Under the pieces are notes generated by a model. It was not told the origin of the DNA. It made no database searches and saw only the letters and a list, made by a program, of their open reading frames with translations. DNA of 64,000 nt from contig NZ_CAMTTF010000001.1 in NCBI RefSeq assembly GCF_947077765.1, positions 594,818-658,817 on the forward strand, read 5' to 3'. Shown one piece after another: positions 7,798 to 17,401 of the stretch (positions are counted from its first letter, which is position 1; every line of letters starts with the position of its first letter). A program made the position numbers and the translations under genes. This DNA is from Salinibacter grassmerensis. Lineage in GTDB: Bacteria > Bacteroidota > Rhodothermia > Rhodothermales > Salinibacteraceae.

Positions 7798-9945
7798 CTA
7801 AAACGGGAGGCCGTCGACGTCAGTCGGGTCCTCGGGGGGACCGTCATCGTGGGCGGATTCGGTGGACGCCGGGGCCTCTCCGTTCTGGAAGGCGGGCATT
7901 TCGTCGTTCGCCCCGGACGAGTTTGATGCGTCCGGGGCCTCCCCGTCTACGGCGTCTTCTTCCACAAGCTGCGCCGGTTCGAGAACATCTTCGGGCACGT
8001 CCTCGACGAAGCGGCTCGGGCTCGTCATGTACTCGCCCTGTCCCCGTCGGTACTGCGTCATCGGGTAGGAGATGAAGAGGTCTTCCTCCGCCCGCGTCGC
8101 GGCCACGTAGAAGAGGCGCAATTCCTCGTCGACCCCTCCCGGCTCACGAAGGGCGTGGCGCGAGGGAATGGTGCCGTCGAGCGCCCGAATCAGGAAGACG
8201 GTGTGGAATTCGAGGCCCTTCGCCGAGTGGATGGTCGACAGCACGAGGGGCGGCTCGTCGTCCTCCCCGGTTTCCTGATCGAGGGCGGTCAGCTCGATGG
8301 GGTCGAGCGTGAGCGAGGACAGAAAGCGCTGGCGCGACTCGTGGTTGGCGGCGAGGCCGGCCAGGTGCTCCAGGTCCGGAGCGCGCTTCGGATGGTCGTC
8401 GGCGTACTTGTTTTCGAAGAGGGGCTGGTAGTAGTCGAGGATGGCCTCCACCTGCTCGGTGACGGACGTATCGTCGGAGCGGACGTGGCGGAGCGTCGAG
8501 AAGAGCTGTTTGAGTCGGGCCGCGTACCGGTCGGAGAACGGGGCGCCGTCCCCGAGCGTCAGTGGGTCCTCGGCCGCTTCCGTCGTCCACTCAATGAGGG
8601 ACTGGGCCGTCTTGGGCCCGATGCCGTGGATGAGCTGGAGCGCCCGGTTCCAGGAGGCGGCGTCCTGCGGGTTCTCCACCACTTTCAGGTGGGCCAGCAC
8701 GTCCTTGATGTGGGCCGCCTCGTTAAGCTTCATCCCGCCGTACTTTACAAACGGAATGTTGCGCTGGTTGAGCTCCACCTCTAGGTCGTATGCGTTGTGG
8801 CTGCTGCGAAAGAGCACCGCCACGTCACTGAGGGACACCCCCTCCTCGCGCAGGCGCAACACCATCTCGGCCACAAATCGGGCTTCCATGTCGCCGTCGG
8901 CGGCCGGGACCAGGGCCGGGAGCTCCCCCTCCGTCTTCTCGGTAAAGAGCGTCTTGTCGTACGAGCGCTCGGCCTGCTCGATGACGTGATTGGCCAGGTC
9001 CAGGATCGGCTGGGTCGAGCGGTAGTTGCGCTCTAGCTTCAAGACCTCGGTGTCGTTGAACTCATCGGGGAAGCGGAAGATGTTGCGGAAGTCGGCGCCC
9101 CGGAATTTATAAATGCTCTGCGCGTCGTCGCCCACCACGGTCACGTTGCCGTGGACCGACGAGAATTTCTTGACCAGCTCGGCCTGGAGAGCATTGGTGT
9201 CCTGGTACTCGTCGACCAGCACGTGCCGGCAGCGGCTAGCCACCTGGTGCCGCACGTCGTCGTTCGTTTCGAGGAGCTCCAGCGTGCGTTCCAGTAGGTC
9301 GTCGAAGTCCATGAGCCCGTGCTCCTTCTTGTACCGCCGGTACTCGTCGCGGAGGCGTTTCAGCTCCGCGTGCAGGCTCGTGAACTGGGGGTAGCGCTTC
9401 GTAATTGTCTCGTTGAGCGTCTCGTCGCGGTTCGTGGCCGACGAGAACATTGAGTAGAGGGTGTTCTTCTGGGGGAAGCGCTCCTCTCCGTCGCCGTATT
9501 CGCCGCGGGCGCGAATGACGCTGAGCACGTCGGCGGCGTCGGCCGCGTCGAGGACCGTAAAGTTGCGCGGGAAGCCGAGGGCCTCGGCGTGCTGTCGCAG
9601 CACCTCCAAACAGAAGGCGTGAAACGTGCCGCCACGCACCTTCTCGCAGCGCCCGTCGAGCAGATCAGACGCGCGGGCCGTCATGTCCTTAGCCGCCCGT
9701 CGCGTGAAGGTGAGCAGCACGATCTGCCGGGGGCGTGTGCCCGTCTCGACCAGGTAGGCGAGGCGGTAGATGAGGGTGCGCGTCTTGCCGGTGCCCGCCC
9801 CAGCCACGATGAGGAGCGGCCCCTCGCCCGCCGTCGCCGCTGCGTACTGCTGATCGTTGAGGTCCTCCGCGTACTCGATCGTGAGGTCCTCGGTCGACCC
9901 CGACGGTTCGTCCCGGTCCGACGACAGTACAATGCGGCGCGCCAT
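7798..9945 (-). CDS. UvrD/REP-type superfamily 1 ATP-dependent DNA helicase
   Basis: 715-aa 3'-5' DNA helicase of SF1A. Walker A is GAGTGKT at residues 49-55; further motifs are LLTFTRRAAKDM (Ia), VDEYQDTN (II), VGDDAQSIYKFRGAD (III), ERNYRST (IV), STIHSAKGLEFHTVFL (V) and FYVAATRAEEDL (VI). A C-terminal acidic tail (after about residue 650) is rich in Glu, Asp and Ala and ends DVDGLPF. A second UvrD-family gene lies at 35300-37666, so this one is probably a paralogue rather than the main PcrA/UvrD. It is divergent from parA. Confidence 0.93.
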   Translation of the reverse strand: MARRIVLSSDRDEPSGSTEDLTIEYAEDLNDQQYAAATAGEGPLLIVAGAGTGKTRTLIYRLAYLVETGTRPRQIVLLTFTRRAAKDMTARASDLLDGRCEKVRGGTFHAFCLEVLRQHAEALGFPRNFTVLDAADAADVLSVIRARGEYGDGEERFPQKNTLYSMFSSATNRDETLNETITKRYPQFTSLHAELKRLRDEYRRYKKEHGLMDFDDLLERTLELLETNDDVRHQVASRCRHVLVDEYQDTNALQAELVKKFSSVHGNVTVVGDDAQSIYKFRGADFRNIFRFPDEFNDTEVLKLERNYRSTQPILDLANHVIEQAERSYDKTLFTEKTEGELPALVPAADGDMEARFVAEMVLRLREEGVSLSDVAVLFRSSHNAYDLEVELNQRNIPFVKYGGMKLNEAAHIKDVLAHLKVVENPQDAASWNRALQLIHGIGPKTAQSLIEWTTEAAEDPLTLGDGAPFSDRYAARLKQLFSTLRHVRSDDTSVTEQVEAILDYYQPLFENKYADDHPKRAPDLEHLAGLAANHESRQRFLSSLTLDPIELTALDQETGEDDEPPLVLSTIHSAKGLEFHTVFLIRALDGTIPSRHALREPGGVDEELRLFYVAATRAEEDLFISYPMTQYRRGQGEYMTSPSRFVEDVPEDVLEPAQLVEEDAVDGEAPDASNSSGANDEMPAFQNGEAPASTESAHDDGPPEDPTDVDGLPF

Positions 9946-10254
9946 GGTGGGGAGCGGGGGATGGGCGAGACAACGACGGGGCAGAGAAGCCGGATCGGCA
10001 CGGCTCGGGGCCCCTCGGTGGGCAGAACACTGACCGGCAGCGGCCGGTTGGGAGACCGTCCTATGATGAGGGCCCGAACAGCAAAAGCCGTGTACTAAAC
10101 CTTCGTAACGGGACGAGTGATCCGGTGACGAGGGGTGGACATTGGGGGGGCATGGTTCGTAGGTTGCTGTTACTGATTATCCGATGTGGGCCCTCCGTCA
10201 AACATGGGTCCAAATGAACCTCTTTGCGAGCGAGATTGTCTTCGGTAGTTTACT
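9946..10254. other. Divergent intergenic region, UvrD-type helicase / parA
   Basis: 309 bp between divergent genes. It contains a perfect 6-bp hairpin, ACCGGC-agcg-GCCGGT, at 10033-10048. No consensus parS site (TGTTTCACGTGAAACA) and no convincing promoter pair were seen. It must hold the promoters for both flanking genes. Confidence 0.5.
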
Positions 10255-11175
10255 ATGGGAAAAGTTATCGCGATCGCGAACCAGAAGGGCGGCGTGGGCA
10301 AAACGACCACCGCAATCAACCTAGCCGCCTCCCTGGCGGCCACGGAGCACCCCACCCTCCTGCTGGACATCGATCCGCAGGCCAACTGCACCTCCGGCAT
10401 TGGCATCGAGTCCGACGAGGTCGACGACTCCATCTACGAGGTGCTCATCGGAGAGGTGGATGCCTCCGACGCGGTGATGAGCACGGCGATGCCGTTCCTC
10501 GACATGATGCCGAGCCACATCAACCTTGTGGGCGCCGAGGTCGAAATTATCGACGAAACCCAGCGCGAGGAGTTGCTGAGTGCCGCCCTGCCCCGCATTC
10601 GACGCAAGTATGACTTCATCGTCATCGACTGCCCCCCCTCGCTGGGTCTGCTTACGCTCAACTCGCTCACTGCCTCGGACTCGGTCCTCATCCCGGTGCA
10701 GGCCGAGTACTTCGCCCTGGAGGGACTGGGGCAGCTGCTGAATACGATCAAGATTGTGCGCCAGCACCTGAACCCGGACCTGGACATCGAAGGCGTGCTC
10801 ATGACCATGTTCGACACGCGCCTCCGCCTGTCCAACCAGGTGGCCGACGAGGTGCGCCGGTACTTCGGCGAGCGGGTCTTCGAGACCATCGTGAAGCGCA
10901 ACGTGCGCCTCTCGGAAGCGCCCAGCTTCGGAAAGCCCGCCCTGCTGTACGAGGCCTCCAGCACCGGGGCCCAAAACTACATGGCCCTTGCCCGTGAGAT
11001 CCTAGACAACAACCAGGAGTACCTGAAGTCTACACCGGACAAAAATGGCCGGGGCGACGCGGAAACCATCGAGACGCCGTCCGCCGACGGTCAAGAAACC
11101 CTGTCGGATGCGATCGGGGCGTCATCCGAGGCCGATGAGGACGCCGCCACGCCGGCCGACGAGTTCTCCATGTAG
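10255..11175 (+). CDS. parA: Chromosome-partitioning ATPase ParA (Soj)
   Basis: Deviant-Walker ATPase that binds the nucleoid and moves ParB-parS complexes during chromosome segregation. Length is 306 aa. The deviant Walker A motif KGGVGKTTT lies at residues 11-19, followed by [13 protein letters not shown] and the Walker B-like [16 protein letters not shown]-terminal acidic extension of about 45 residues, rich in Asp, Glu and Ala, goes beyond typical Soj proteins and suits a halophile. parB follows 66 bp downstream, so the two form an operon. Confidence 0.95.
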   Translation: MGKVIAIANQKGGVGKTTTAINLAASLAATEHPTLLLDIDPQANCTSGIGIESDEVDDSIYEVLIGEVDASDAVMSTAMPFLDMMPSHINLVGAEVEIIDETQREELLSAALPRIRRKYDFIVIDCPPSLGLLTLNSLTASDSVLIPVQAEYFALEGLGQLLNTIKIVRQHLNPDLDIEGVLMTMFDTRLRLSNQVADEVRRYFGERVFETIVKRNVRLSEAPSFGKPALLYEASSTGAQNYMALAREILDNNQEYLKSTPDKNGRGDAETIETPSADGQETLSDAIGASSEADEDAATPADEFSM

Positions 11176-11241
11176 CCCTGCACGCTGCGATCGTCGCACC
11201 TGATTGCTTCGTTCTCCTTTTTCGTCGATCCCCGGTTTCGC

Positions 11242-12225
11242 ATGGGTAAGAAATCAGCACTAGGCAAAGGCCTCAACGCGCTCCTGCCCGAAGACCGGGA
11301 TGAGCAGGCGTCCGGGGACGGCGAGGAGCAATCCGACGAGGCGCCGGAAGAGCAGAATCAGCTGTATCAGTTCGAGGACGGGACCCGGCTGCTGGGGCGC
11401 GTTGCGGAGGTGGCGGTGGAGCGCATCCGGCCCAATCCGTACCAGCCGCGGCAAGAGTTCGAGGACGGCGCGCTCGACGAACTGGCGGCGTCCATAGAGC
11501 AGATCGGCATCATCCAGCCCATCACGGTGCGGGCGCTGGGGGACGGTGAGTTCGAGATCATTTCCGGTGAGCGGCGCCTGCGGGCGGCCCGGCGGGCGGG
11601 CATGGAGCGCCTGCCGGCATTCATCCGCGAGGCCGACTCGGAGGAAATGCTCGAGATGGCCCTCGTCGAAAACGTCCAGCGCGAAGAGTTGAACCCCGTC
11701 GAGATTGCCCTTGGCTACCAGCGCCTCGTCGAGGAGTGCGACCTGACGCAGGAGGAGGTGGCCGAGCGCGTGAGCAAGAGCCGGGCGACGGTGTCCAATT
11801 TCCTCCGCCTGCTTCGCCTGCCGCCTCGCATTCAGGCCGCGCTACGGGACAAGCAAGTGAGCATGGGCCACGCCCGGGCCCTCATCGCGATGGACGACGA
11901 TGAGGCCCAGGTGGCGCTGCTCGAGGAAACCATCGCGGAAGACCTGTCGGTGCGTGAGGTGGAGCGTCGGGCCCGCCAATGGCACCAGGACGAGGAGGAG
12001 GACGACGACCCGACCGCGAAGAAATCGTCCGATGAGAACTCGACCCCCGAGGCAACCCCCGATCGGGACGATCTCCAGTTCGAGGAGCTTCGAAATCGGC
12101 TCCGCTCCCGGTTTAGTACCCAGGTGCAGATTCAGCACCAAAAGGACGGCGAGGGAACGATCGAAATCTCCTACTACTCGGAGGAGGACCTGAACCGCCT
12201 CGTGGAGCTCCTAGCCGACGAATAG
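11242..12225 (+). CDS. parB: Chromosome-partitioning protein ParB (Spo0J)
   Basis: parS-binding CTPase clamp, 327 aa. The N-terminus MGKKSALGKGLNALLPE is the usual ParB start. The CTP-binding domain has NPYQPR and SGERRLRAARRAG, followed by ENVQREELNPVEIALGYQRL. The helix-turn-helix region is around VAERVSKSRATVSNFLRLLRLP. An acidic linker with an EEEDDD run precedes the C-terminal dimerisation domain. It is the second gene of the parAB operon. Confidence 0.95.
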   Translation: MGKKSALGKGLNALLPEDRDEQASGDGEEQSDEAPEEQNQLYQFEDGTRLLGRVAEVAVERIRPNPYQPRQEFEDGALDELAASIEQIGIIQPITVRALGDGEFEIISGERRLRAARRAGMERLPAFIREADSEEMLEMALVENVQREELNPVEIALGYQRLVEECDLTQEEVAERVSKSRATVSNFLRLLRLPPRIQAALRDKQVSMGHARALIAMDDDEAQVALLEETIAEDLSVREVERRARQWHQDEEEDDDPTAKKSSDENSTPEATPDRDDLQFEELRNRLRSRFSTQVQIQHQKDGEGTIEISYYSEEDLNRLVELLADE

Positions 12226-12368
12226 GCGGGTGCCCGTCGTCCGGAGGTAGAGGCAAGAGAGAGTGCAGACATTCCCTAGACCGAGGGACGCACACTGTCG
12301 GAGAGAAGACGCTTCCCCTGGTGAAGGACCACATTATTTCGTTCGTCGATCGGGTGCCTACGATCCAG

Positions 12369-13064
12369 ATGCTCCGTGTTGGAGTCGGCCTGGGACTGCT
12401 GATCGTGGCGCTGGGAGCGGGCCTGGTCACCGGCACGGCCTCCGCGCAGCCGGACAGCGTGCGCGCTTCCATCCTGGAGGAGCAGGGATTTTCACCGGAT
12501 CACTCTCCCCGCGGGGCCCTCTGGCGGGCAGCCGCCGTGCCGGGGTGGGGGCAATTCTACAACCGTCAGTACTACAAAACGCCGTTCGTCTATGCGGGCC
12601 TGGCGGGCGGTGGGTATGCCATCTACACCCTGACCCAGCGCTATCGCCTGTTCCGGGACGCCAACCTCTACGTGATTGGGAGGGGCCGAGCACAGGAGAA
12701 TGGCGGCGCCAATCCGTACGGGCAGTTTCAAGGAGAGTACGACGAGGCCGTCGTGCGACTAGGGGGGGACCCGCAGAGCAGCAGCGTTGGGGGGCGCGAA
12801 CTCCGAGATCAGCGTGATCAGTATCGACGCTGGCGGGACCTGTCAATTTTGGGCACGGGCCTGTTCTACGCGCTAACCGTCCTGGACGCGTACGTCAGTG
12901 CACACCTGCTGAGCTTCAACGTCGGGGATGTCGCGCTCGACGTGCGCCCGAGCGGAGGTGAGCCCGTGCTTGCGGGACGGCAGGGCGGACGCGGCCGCGC
13001 CCCCGAGGAATTGTCTTTCCGAAGTCTTAATGGGGTTGGGCTTCGCCTCCACGTGCAATTTTAG
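12369..13064 (+). CDS. DUF5683 domain envelope protein
   Basis: Predicted exported or membrane protein, 231 aa from the ATG at 12369. This start gives a good signal peptide ending TASA before QPDSV; an in-frame GTG at 12321 would add 16 residues. After the signal comes the family motif AAAVPGWGQFYNRQYYKTPFV, then two hydrophobic segments (about 75-95 and 170-190). The family is common in Bacteroidota and has no known function. It often sits downstream of parAB, as here, with a 143-bp gap. Confidence 0.75.
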   Translation: MLRVGVGLGLLIVALGAGLVTGTASAQPDSVRASILEEQGFSPDHSPRGALWRAAAVPGWGQFYNRQYYKTPFVYAGLAGGGYAIYTLTQRYRLFRDANLYVIGRGRAQENGGANPYGQFQGEYDEAVVRLGGDPQSSSVGGRELRDQRDQYRRWRDLSILGTGLFYALTVLDAYVSAHLLSFNVGDVALDVRPSGGEPVLAGRQGGRGRAPEELSFRSLNGVGLRLHVQF

Positions 13065-13401
13065 TGGCGAGGGACCTATGCCCGCGGCGAACGAGATGTA
13101 AAACTGCCCCAAAATATCAGTCAGGGAGAGGGGTGGAAGCGCTTCGATTTCGGGAATCGGCGAAACCCCTGCGCCGAGAGACGTACTGATCAATCACGTT
13201 TAGTTAGTACCCGGACCCGAGAACTGTGGCATCCCACACAGCGGGAGACCCCGGGCGTCGCGTGTTACTTTCGTTCGGGGCAGTGCGGCATCATTCGAGT
13301 GCAGAAAGACTGTACTTATGTATTTAGTCGCGGGCACCCATCAACGCGCGGCATACCTTACGTTCTTCGCGTCCTGAACTACGCACTGCGTTCCCGCTTT
13401 T
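13065..13401. other. Intergenic region upstream of the spt-like gene
   Basis: 337 bp without a credible gene. It contains a short inverted repeat, CGATT-tcggg-AATCG, near 13146-13160 and a locally AT-rich stretch at 13185-13210. TATGTA at 13317-13322 could be a -10 element for the downstream gene, with TTCGAG 17 bp upstream as a poor -35. I see nothing else. Confidence 0.4.
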
Positions 13402-14715
13402 ATGACGACACCTGATCGTCCCCCCCGCCAGTCCACCCGTCCCGACGAGCCCGAGCAGACGTCGTCCACCGAGGAGGATCCCTCTCTGTTTGAGAAGTGT
13501 CACAGCTTCTTCGACCCGTCGGGCGACTACGCCAAGCTGAAGCAAGCGGACCTGTACCCCTACTTCCGGCCCATTGAGGAGAGTGAAGGGTCCCGGGCCG
13601 TCATGAACGGCGATGAACTCGTGATGGCAGGGTCGAACAACTATCTTGGGCTCACCGCGGACCCTCGTGTGAAGGAGGCGGCGCAGGAGGCAACAGCCAC
13701 GTACGGCACCGGCTGCACCGGCAGCCGCTTCCTCAACGGAACGCTCGACCTGCACCTGGAGCTGGAGGAGAAGCTCGCCACGTTCATGGGGAAGGAGGAA
13801 GCTGTCTTGTTCTCTACCGGCTACATGACGAACGAAGGCGTGCTCGAAGCCGTGGCGGGCCGTGGCGACATCATTTTCTCGGACAAAGACAACCACGCTT
13901 GTATCAATGCGGGGGCGCAGAAAAGCCTTGCGGAGACCAAGCGGTACCGCCACAACGACTTTGATCACCTCCGGAAAATGTTGAAGCGGGCCCATGAGGA
14001 GCGCCCGGACGCGGGCAAGCTCATTGCCACGGACGGCGTCTTTTCCATGAGTGGCAAGATTGCGCGGGTGCCCGAACTGCTCGACCTCGCGGACGAATTC
14101 GACGCGGCCCTCATGCTCGACGATGCCCACGCGATTGGGGTCATCGGCGACGGCGGGCGTGGATCGGCCTCCACATTTGGCCGCAAGGACGACGTGCACC
14201 TCATCACGGGCACTTTCTCCAAAAGCTTTGCCTCCATCGGGGGCTTCTGCGTAGGAGACCGCGACGTAGTCGAGTACATCCGGCACGAGGCGTCGACCCA
14301 CATCTTCAGTGCGTCCATGCCGCCGTCGACCGTGGCGACCGTTCTGAAGTCCCTGGAGATCCTTCAGGAGGAGCCGGGGCGGCTCGACCGACTGCACGAG
14401 ATCTCCGACTACATGCGCGACGGATTCCGCAACCTGGGCTTCGACGTGTGGGAGAGCGAGACGCCCATCATCCCCGTTGTCATCGGCGACATGGAGCTGT
14501 GCTTCCGCTTCTGGCGGGAGCTGATCGACGAGGGCGTATTCGTGAACGCCGTCGTGCCGCCCGCCGTGCCGAAGGGGCAGGCCCTTATGCGAACCTCCTA
14601 CATGGCCACGCACACCGACGAAGAACTCGACCAGATTCTCGACGCCTTTCACAGGGTGGGCAAGAAGCTGGGCGTGATCGCGACAAACGGCCACGGCGTG
14701 TCCGTGAGCGTGTAG
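13402..14715 (+). CDS. Alpha-oxoamine synthase: serine palmitoyltransferase or cysteate acyltransferase type
   Basis: PLP-dependent fold-type I enzyme, 437 aa, that condenses an amino acid with an acyl thioester, losing CO2. The PLP lysine is K274 in TGTFSKSFASIGGF; DDAHAIGVIG and GSNNYLGLT are also present. The N-terminal 60 residues before NGDELVM, the TGCTGSRFLNGT block and FASIGGF point to the serine palmitoyltransferase branch rather than BioF or Kbl. In sulfonolipid-making Bacteroidota, including Salinibacter, close relatives use cysteate instead of serine to make capnine; which substrate is used here cannot be decided from sequence. A GNAT-fold acyltransferase follows immediately and a long-chain-base N-acylation step is plausible. 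Confidence 0.85.
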   Translation: MTTPDRPPRQSTRPDEPEQTSSTEEDPSLFEKCHSFFDPSGDYAKLKQADLYPYFRPIEESEGSRAVMNGDELVMAGSNNYLGLTADPRVKEAAQEATATYGTGCTGSRFLNGTLDLHLELEEKLATFMGKEEAVLFSTGYMTNEGVLEAVAGRGDIIFSDKDNHACINAGAQKSLAETKRYRHNDFDHLRKMLKRAHEERPDAGKLIATDGVFSMSGKIARVPELLDLADEFDAALMLDDAHAIGVIGDGGRGSASTFGRKDDVHLITGTFSKSFASIGGFCVGDRDVVEYIRHEASTHIFSASMPPSTVATVLKSLEILQEEPGRLDRLHEISDYMRDGFRNLGFDVWESETPIIPVVIGDMELCFRFWRELIDEGVFVNAVVPPAVPKGQALMRTSYMATHTDEELDQILDAFHRVGKKLGVIATNGHGVSVSV

Positions 14716-14829
14716 TTGGCCCCCGAACAGCGGCCCCATTCGGTCCGTAATGACGCCGTCGTTTTCCGGCTTGCCGTCGGAAAGCGGCGGCGTTTTCGCA
14801 TGGTTCCCCACAGTCTCTGTCCGCCTCGC

Positions 14830-15999
14830 ATGCCGGCTTCGACCTCCACCGTGACCGTCCGCCCCGTCGATGGAGGGCGCGGTCGGGCCCGGTTCATCGA
14901 CGTTCCGTACGACTTCTATCCGGGGCGCTACCCGAAGTGGGTACCGCCGCTGCGCCGCGACGTGAAGGACACGCTCGACCCGTCCTCGAACGCATTTTTC
15001 GAGCACGGCGACATGCAGCTCTTTCTGGCCGAGGATGCCTCCGGCGCGGTCGTCGGGCGCATTGCGGGCATCGTCAATGGGATGCATCTGGAGAAGCACG
15101 AGGACGCGACCGGCTTCTTCGGCTTCTTCGAGTGCGTGGAGGAGTACGCCGTCGCGGAGGCGCTTTTCGACGCCGCCGCCGACTGGCTCCGCGAGCAGGG
15201 CCTTCACCGCATGCGCGGCCCGGCCAATCCGTCTCTCAACGACACCGCCGGCCTGCTGGTGGACGGGTTCGATCGGGCGCCGTCCCTGCTCATGCCCTAC
15301 AACCCGCCGTACCACGAGGACTTCCTGGAGCGCTACGGCCTGGAGCGGGCGATGACGATGTGGGCGTACTACCTCCACGAGAAGTACGCGGAGTACGAAC
15401 GACTGCAGCGGGGCGTGGATCTCGTCAAGCGGCGCACGCCGGGCCTCTCGCTGCGCACGCTCGACATGGATCGCCTCGAAGAGGAGGTGCGCACCGTTCG
15501 CGACATCTACAACGACGCGTGGTCCGACAACTGGGGGTTTGCGCCCATGACGGAGGGGGAGCTCCAGCAGCTCGCCGACGAACTGAAGCAGATTGTCGAC
15601 CCGGAGATCGTGTTCTTCGTCGAGCACGAGGGTACGCCGGTCGGCTTCTCCGTGGCGCTCCCGGACATGAATCAGGCGCTACAGCACGTCCCCGACGGGC
15701 GCCTCTTTCCGTACGGCGTGCCGTCCGGCCTCGTGAAGTTGCTCCTCCACACGCAGTACGGGGTCCACGAGTGTCGCATGCCGCTCATGGGCGTTCGGAA
15801 GGACTACCAGGGCAAAGGACTGGACAGCATGCTCGTCCTTGCCACCATCGAGAATGGACCGGCGAACGGCTACGCGGCCTGCGAGATGAGCTGGGTGCTC
15901 GACACGAACGACCGGCTGAAAAACCACGTCGAGTCCCTGGGGGCCGTCGTCGACAAGGAATACGCAATGTTCGAGACCCCCCTTTCCGAGAACGACTGA
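14830..15999 (+). CDS. Long GNAT-fold acyltransferase, candidate bacterial ceramide-synthase-like N-acyltransferase
   Basis: 389-aa protein with a duplicated GNAT-like fold. The first half contains GFFGFFECVEE and the conserved block GPANPSLNDTAGLLVDGF followed by MPYNPPYHEDFLERYGL. The second half has the acyl-CoA-binding region MGVRKDYQGKGLDSMLVLA and SWVLDTNDRLKNHVESLGA. Proteins of this layout are usually annotated only as hypothetical GNAT proteins. The bacterial ceramide synthase of Caulobacter is a GNAT-superfamily enzyme encoded near serine palmitoyltransferase, and the position directly after the spt-like gene suggests the same job: N-acylating the long-chain base. This is inference. 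The ATG at 14830 is chosen because the upstream extension is Arg-rich and unlike the family. Confidence 0.7.
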   Translation: MPASTSTVTVRPVDGGRGRARFIDVPYDFYPGRYPKWVPPLRRDVKDTLDPSSNAFFEHGDMQLFLAEDASGAVVGRIAGIVNGMHLEKHEDATGFFGFFECVEEYAVAEALFDAAADWLREQGLHRMRGPANPSLNDTAGLLVDGFDRAPSLLMPYNPPYHEDFLERYGLERAMTMWAYYLHEKYAEYERLQRGVDLVKRRTPGLSLRTLDMDRLEEEVRTVRDIYNDAWSDNWGFAPMTEGELQQLADELKQIVDPEIVFFVEHEGTPVGFSVALPDMNQALQHVPDGRLFPYGVPSGLVKLLLHTQYGVHECRMPLMGVRKDYQGKGLDSMLVLATIENGPANGYAACEMSWVLDTNDRLKNHVESLGAVVDKEYAMFETPLSEND

Positions 16000-16056
16000 G
16001 GACGCGACCGACCGACTGCACCCTGACGCCTGCCCTTCGAAAGCTGCCCCACGACG

Positions 16057-16755
16057 ATGGATCCCGAATTCGTATACTTCGACCTCGACGACACACTGCT
16101 CGACCACCAGGAGGCCGAGCGGAAGGCCCTGGCCGACGTGCGGAACCGCTACCTGACCATCTTCGGGGCCCGATCGGTCGACGAGCTGCAGGAGACCTAC
16201 CACACCATCAACGCCCCGCTCTGGCGCCGGTACGCCGATGGGGAGATCAACAAGCGGACGGTGCAGCAGCGACGTTTCGACGGGCTGCTGGAGGCGGTGG
16301 ATGCCCCCCACGCCGACGCAACACTGATCGCCCGGTACTACATGCAGCGCTACGCCGAGCACTGGGCCTTTATTCCGGGGGCACGGGAGGCGTTCGAGGC
16401 CATCGCCGACCATCACCCGGTGGGCGTGATCACGAACGGCTTCGCCGAGGTGCAAGAGAAGAAGTTCGACCAGTTCCCCCTGCTTCGCGAGCGGTCCGAC
16501 GCCCTCGTAATCTGTGAAGACGTCGGCGCCCTCAAGCCCGATCCGGAGGTGTTTGATCACGCCACAGAGACGGTGGGGGTGTCCTACGAAGACGTGCTTT
16601 ACGTGGGGGACTCCTACCGGTCCGACGTGGAGGGCGCAGAGCCGGTGGGATGGCGGGTGGCGTGGTACACCCGGAACGGCACCAATGGTCACTCGACCAA
16701 TGAGCGGGGCTTCACCTTCTCGGACTGGGCCGAGCTGCGCGACCGGGTGCTCTGA
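16057..16755 (+). CDS. HAD family hydrolase, YjjG-like
   Basis: Haloacid dehalogenase-superfamily phosphatase, 232 aa, with helical cap type C1. Motif I is DLDDTLLDH, motif II VITNGF, motif III the lysine in KPDPEVF, and motif IV VGDSYRSDVEGA. The layout matches YjjG-type noncanonical nucleotide 5'-phosphatases, although the substrate cannot be fixed. It begins 57 bp after the GNAT acyltransferase, so it may be in that operon. Its stop lies only 4 bp from the convergent rhomboid gene's stop. Confidence 0.88.
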   Translation: MDPEFVYFDLDDTLLDHQEAERKALADVRNRYLTIFGARSVDELQETYHTINAPLWRRYADGEINKRTVQQRRFDGLLEAVDAPHADATLIARYYMQRYAEHWAFIPGAREAFEAIADHHPVGVITNGFAEVQEKKFDQFPLLRERSDALVICEDVGALKPDPEVFDHATETVGVSYEDVLYVGDSYRSDVEGAEPVGWRVAWYTRNGTNGHSTNERGFTFSDWAELRDRVL

Positions 16756-16759
16756 GGGC

Positions 16760-17401
16760 CTACCCGAGAAGCTGCCGGAACGACTCCAGGAAGACCTGTA
16801 CGGAGCGCGGCTCGAGGAGGATCGTGAGTATGACGCCCGCGAGCGCCCCCCCTACGTGGGCCTCGTGTGCAATCCAGTCGCCCACGCTGCCGCGCGCGCC
16901 GCCCCGGTCGCTGCTCCCCATTGCGTAGATCGATCCGAACACATACCCGAACGCGAAGAGGATGGCCGGAATGGGCAGCGCGAAGAACAGGTAGAGGTTG
17001 CGCAGTGGAAAGAACACGCAGAACGCGAACACGACCCCACTGATGGCACCGGACGCCCCCACTGCCGAGTAGTTTGGATCGTCACGGTGCGCGGCGAACG
17101 TGAGTGCATGGGCCGCGAGCTCGGAGCCGAAGTAGAGCATCAGAAACGCCCCGATCCCCAAGATGCCCTCCAACAGGGGCCCGAAGAAGTAGAACGTGAT
17201 CATGTTGAAGGCCAGGTGCGCGCCGCTGGCGTGCACGAAGCCGGCCGTGAGAAACCGGTAGCCCTCCCGGTGGGTCTGGATGCGGTGGGGCCGGAACGAC
17301 AGCTCGCGGAGGAGGGACGGGTCGGTGAAGGCGTATAGACTCACACCCAGGTTGGAGACCAGTAGTGCGAGTGTGATAGGGGCCTGAAGAAGACGCTCCA
17401 T
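16760..17401 (-). CDS. Rhomboid family intramembrane serine protease
   Basis: Polytopic membrane protease, 213 aa from the ATG at 17401, with about six transmembrane helices. The catalytic serine is S117 in GASGAISG and the catalytic histidine is H182 in HEAHVGGALAG. The L1-loop family feature HLAFNMITFYFFGPLLE is present. The upstream in-frame extension is arginine-rich and unlikely to be translated. Substrates are unknown. Confidence 0.92.
   Translation of the reverse strand: MERLLQAPITLALLVSNLGVSLYAFTDPSLLRELSFRPHRIQTHREGYRFLTAGFVHASGAHLAFNMITFYFFGPLLEGILGIGAFLMLYFGSELAAHALTFAAHRDDPNYSAVGASGAISGVVFAFCVFFPLRNLYLFFALPIPAILFAFGYVFGSIYAMGSSDRGGARGSVGDWIAHEAHVGGALAGVILTILLEPRSVQVFLESFRQLLG

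Noticed and set aside
9946-10254. Possible parS or origin elements next to parAB
   Set aside because: No TGTTTCACGTGAAACA-like sequence and no DnaA-box cluster seen here.
13324-15627. 767-codon minus-strand open frame opposite the spt-like and GNAT genes
   Set aside because: Antisense shadow of two well-supported genes; composition is not that of a real acidic protein of this organism.
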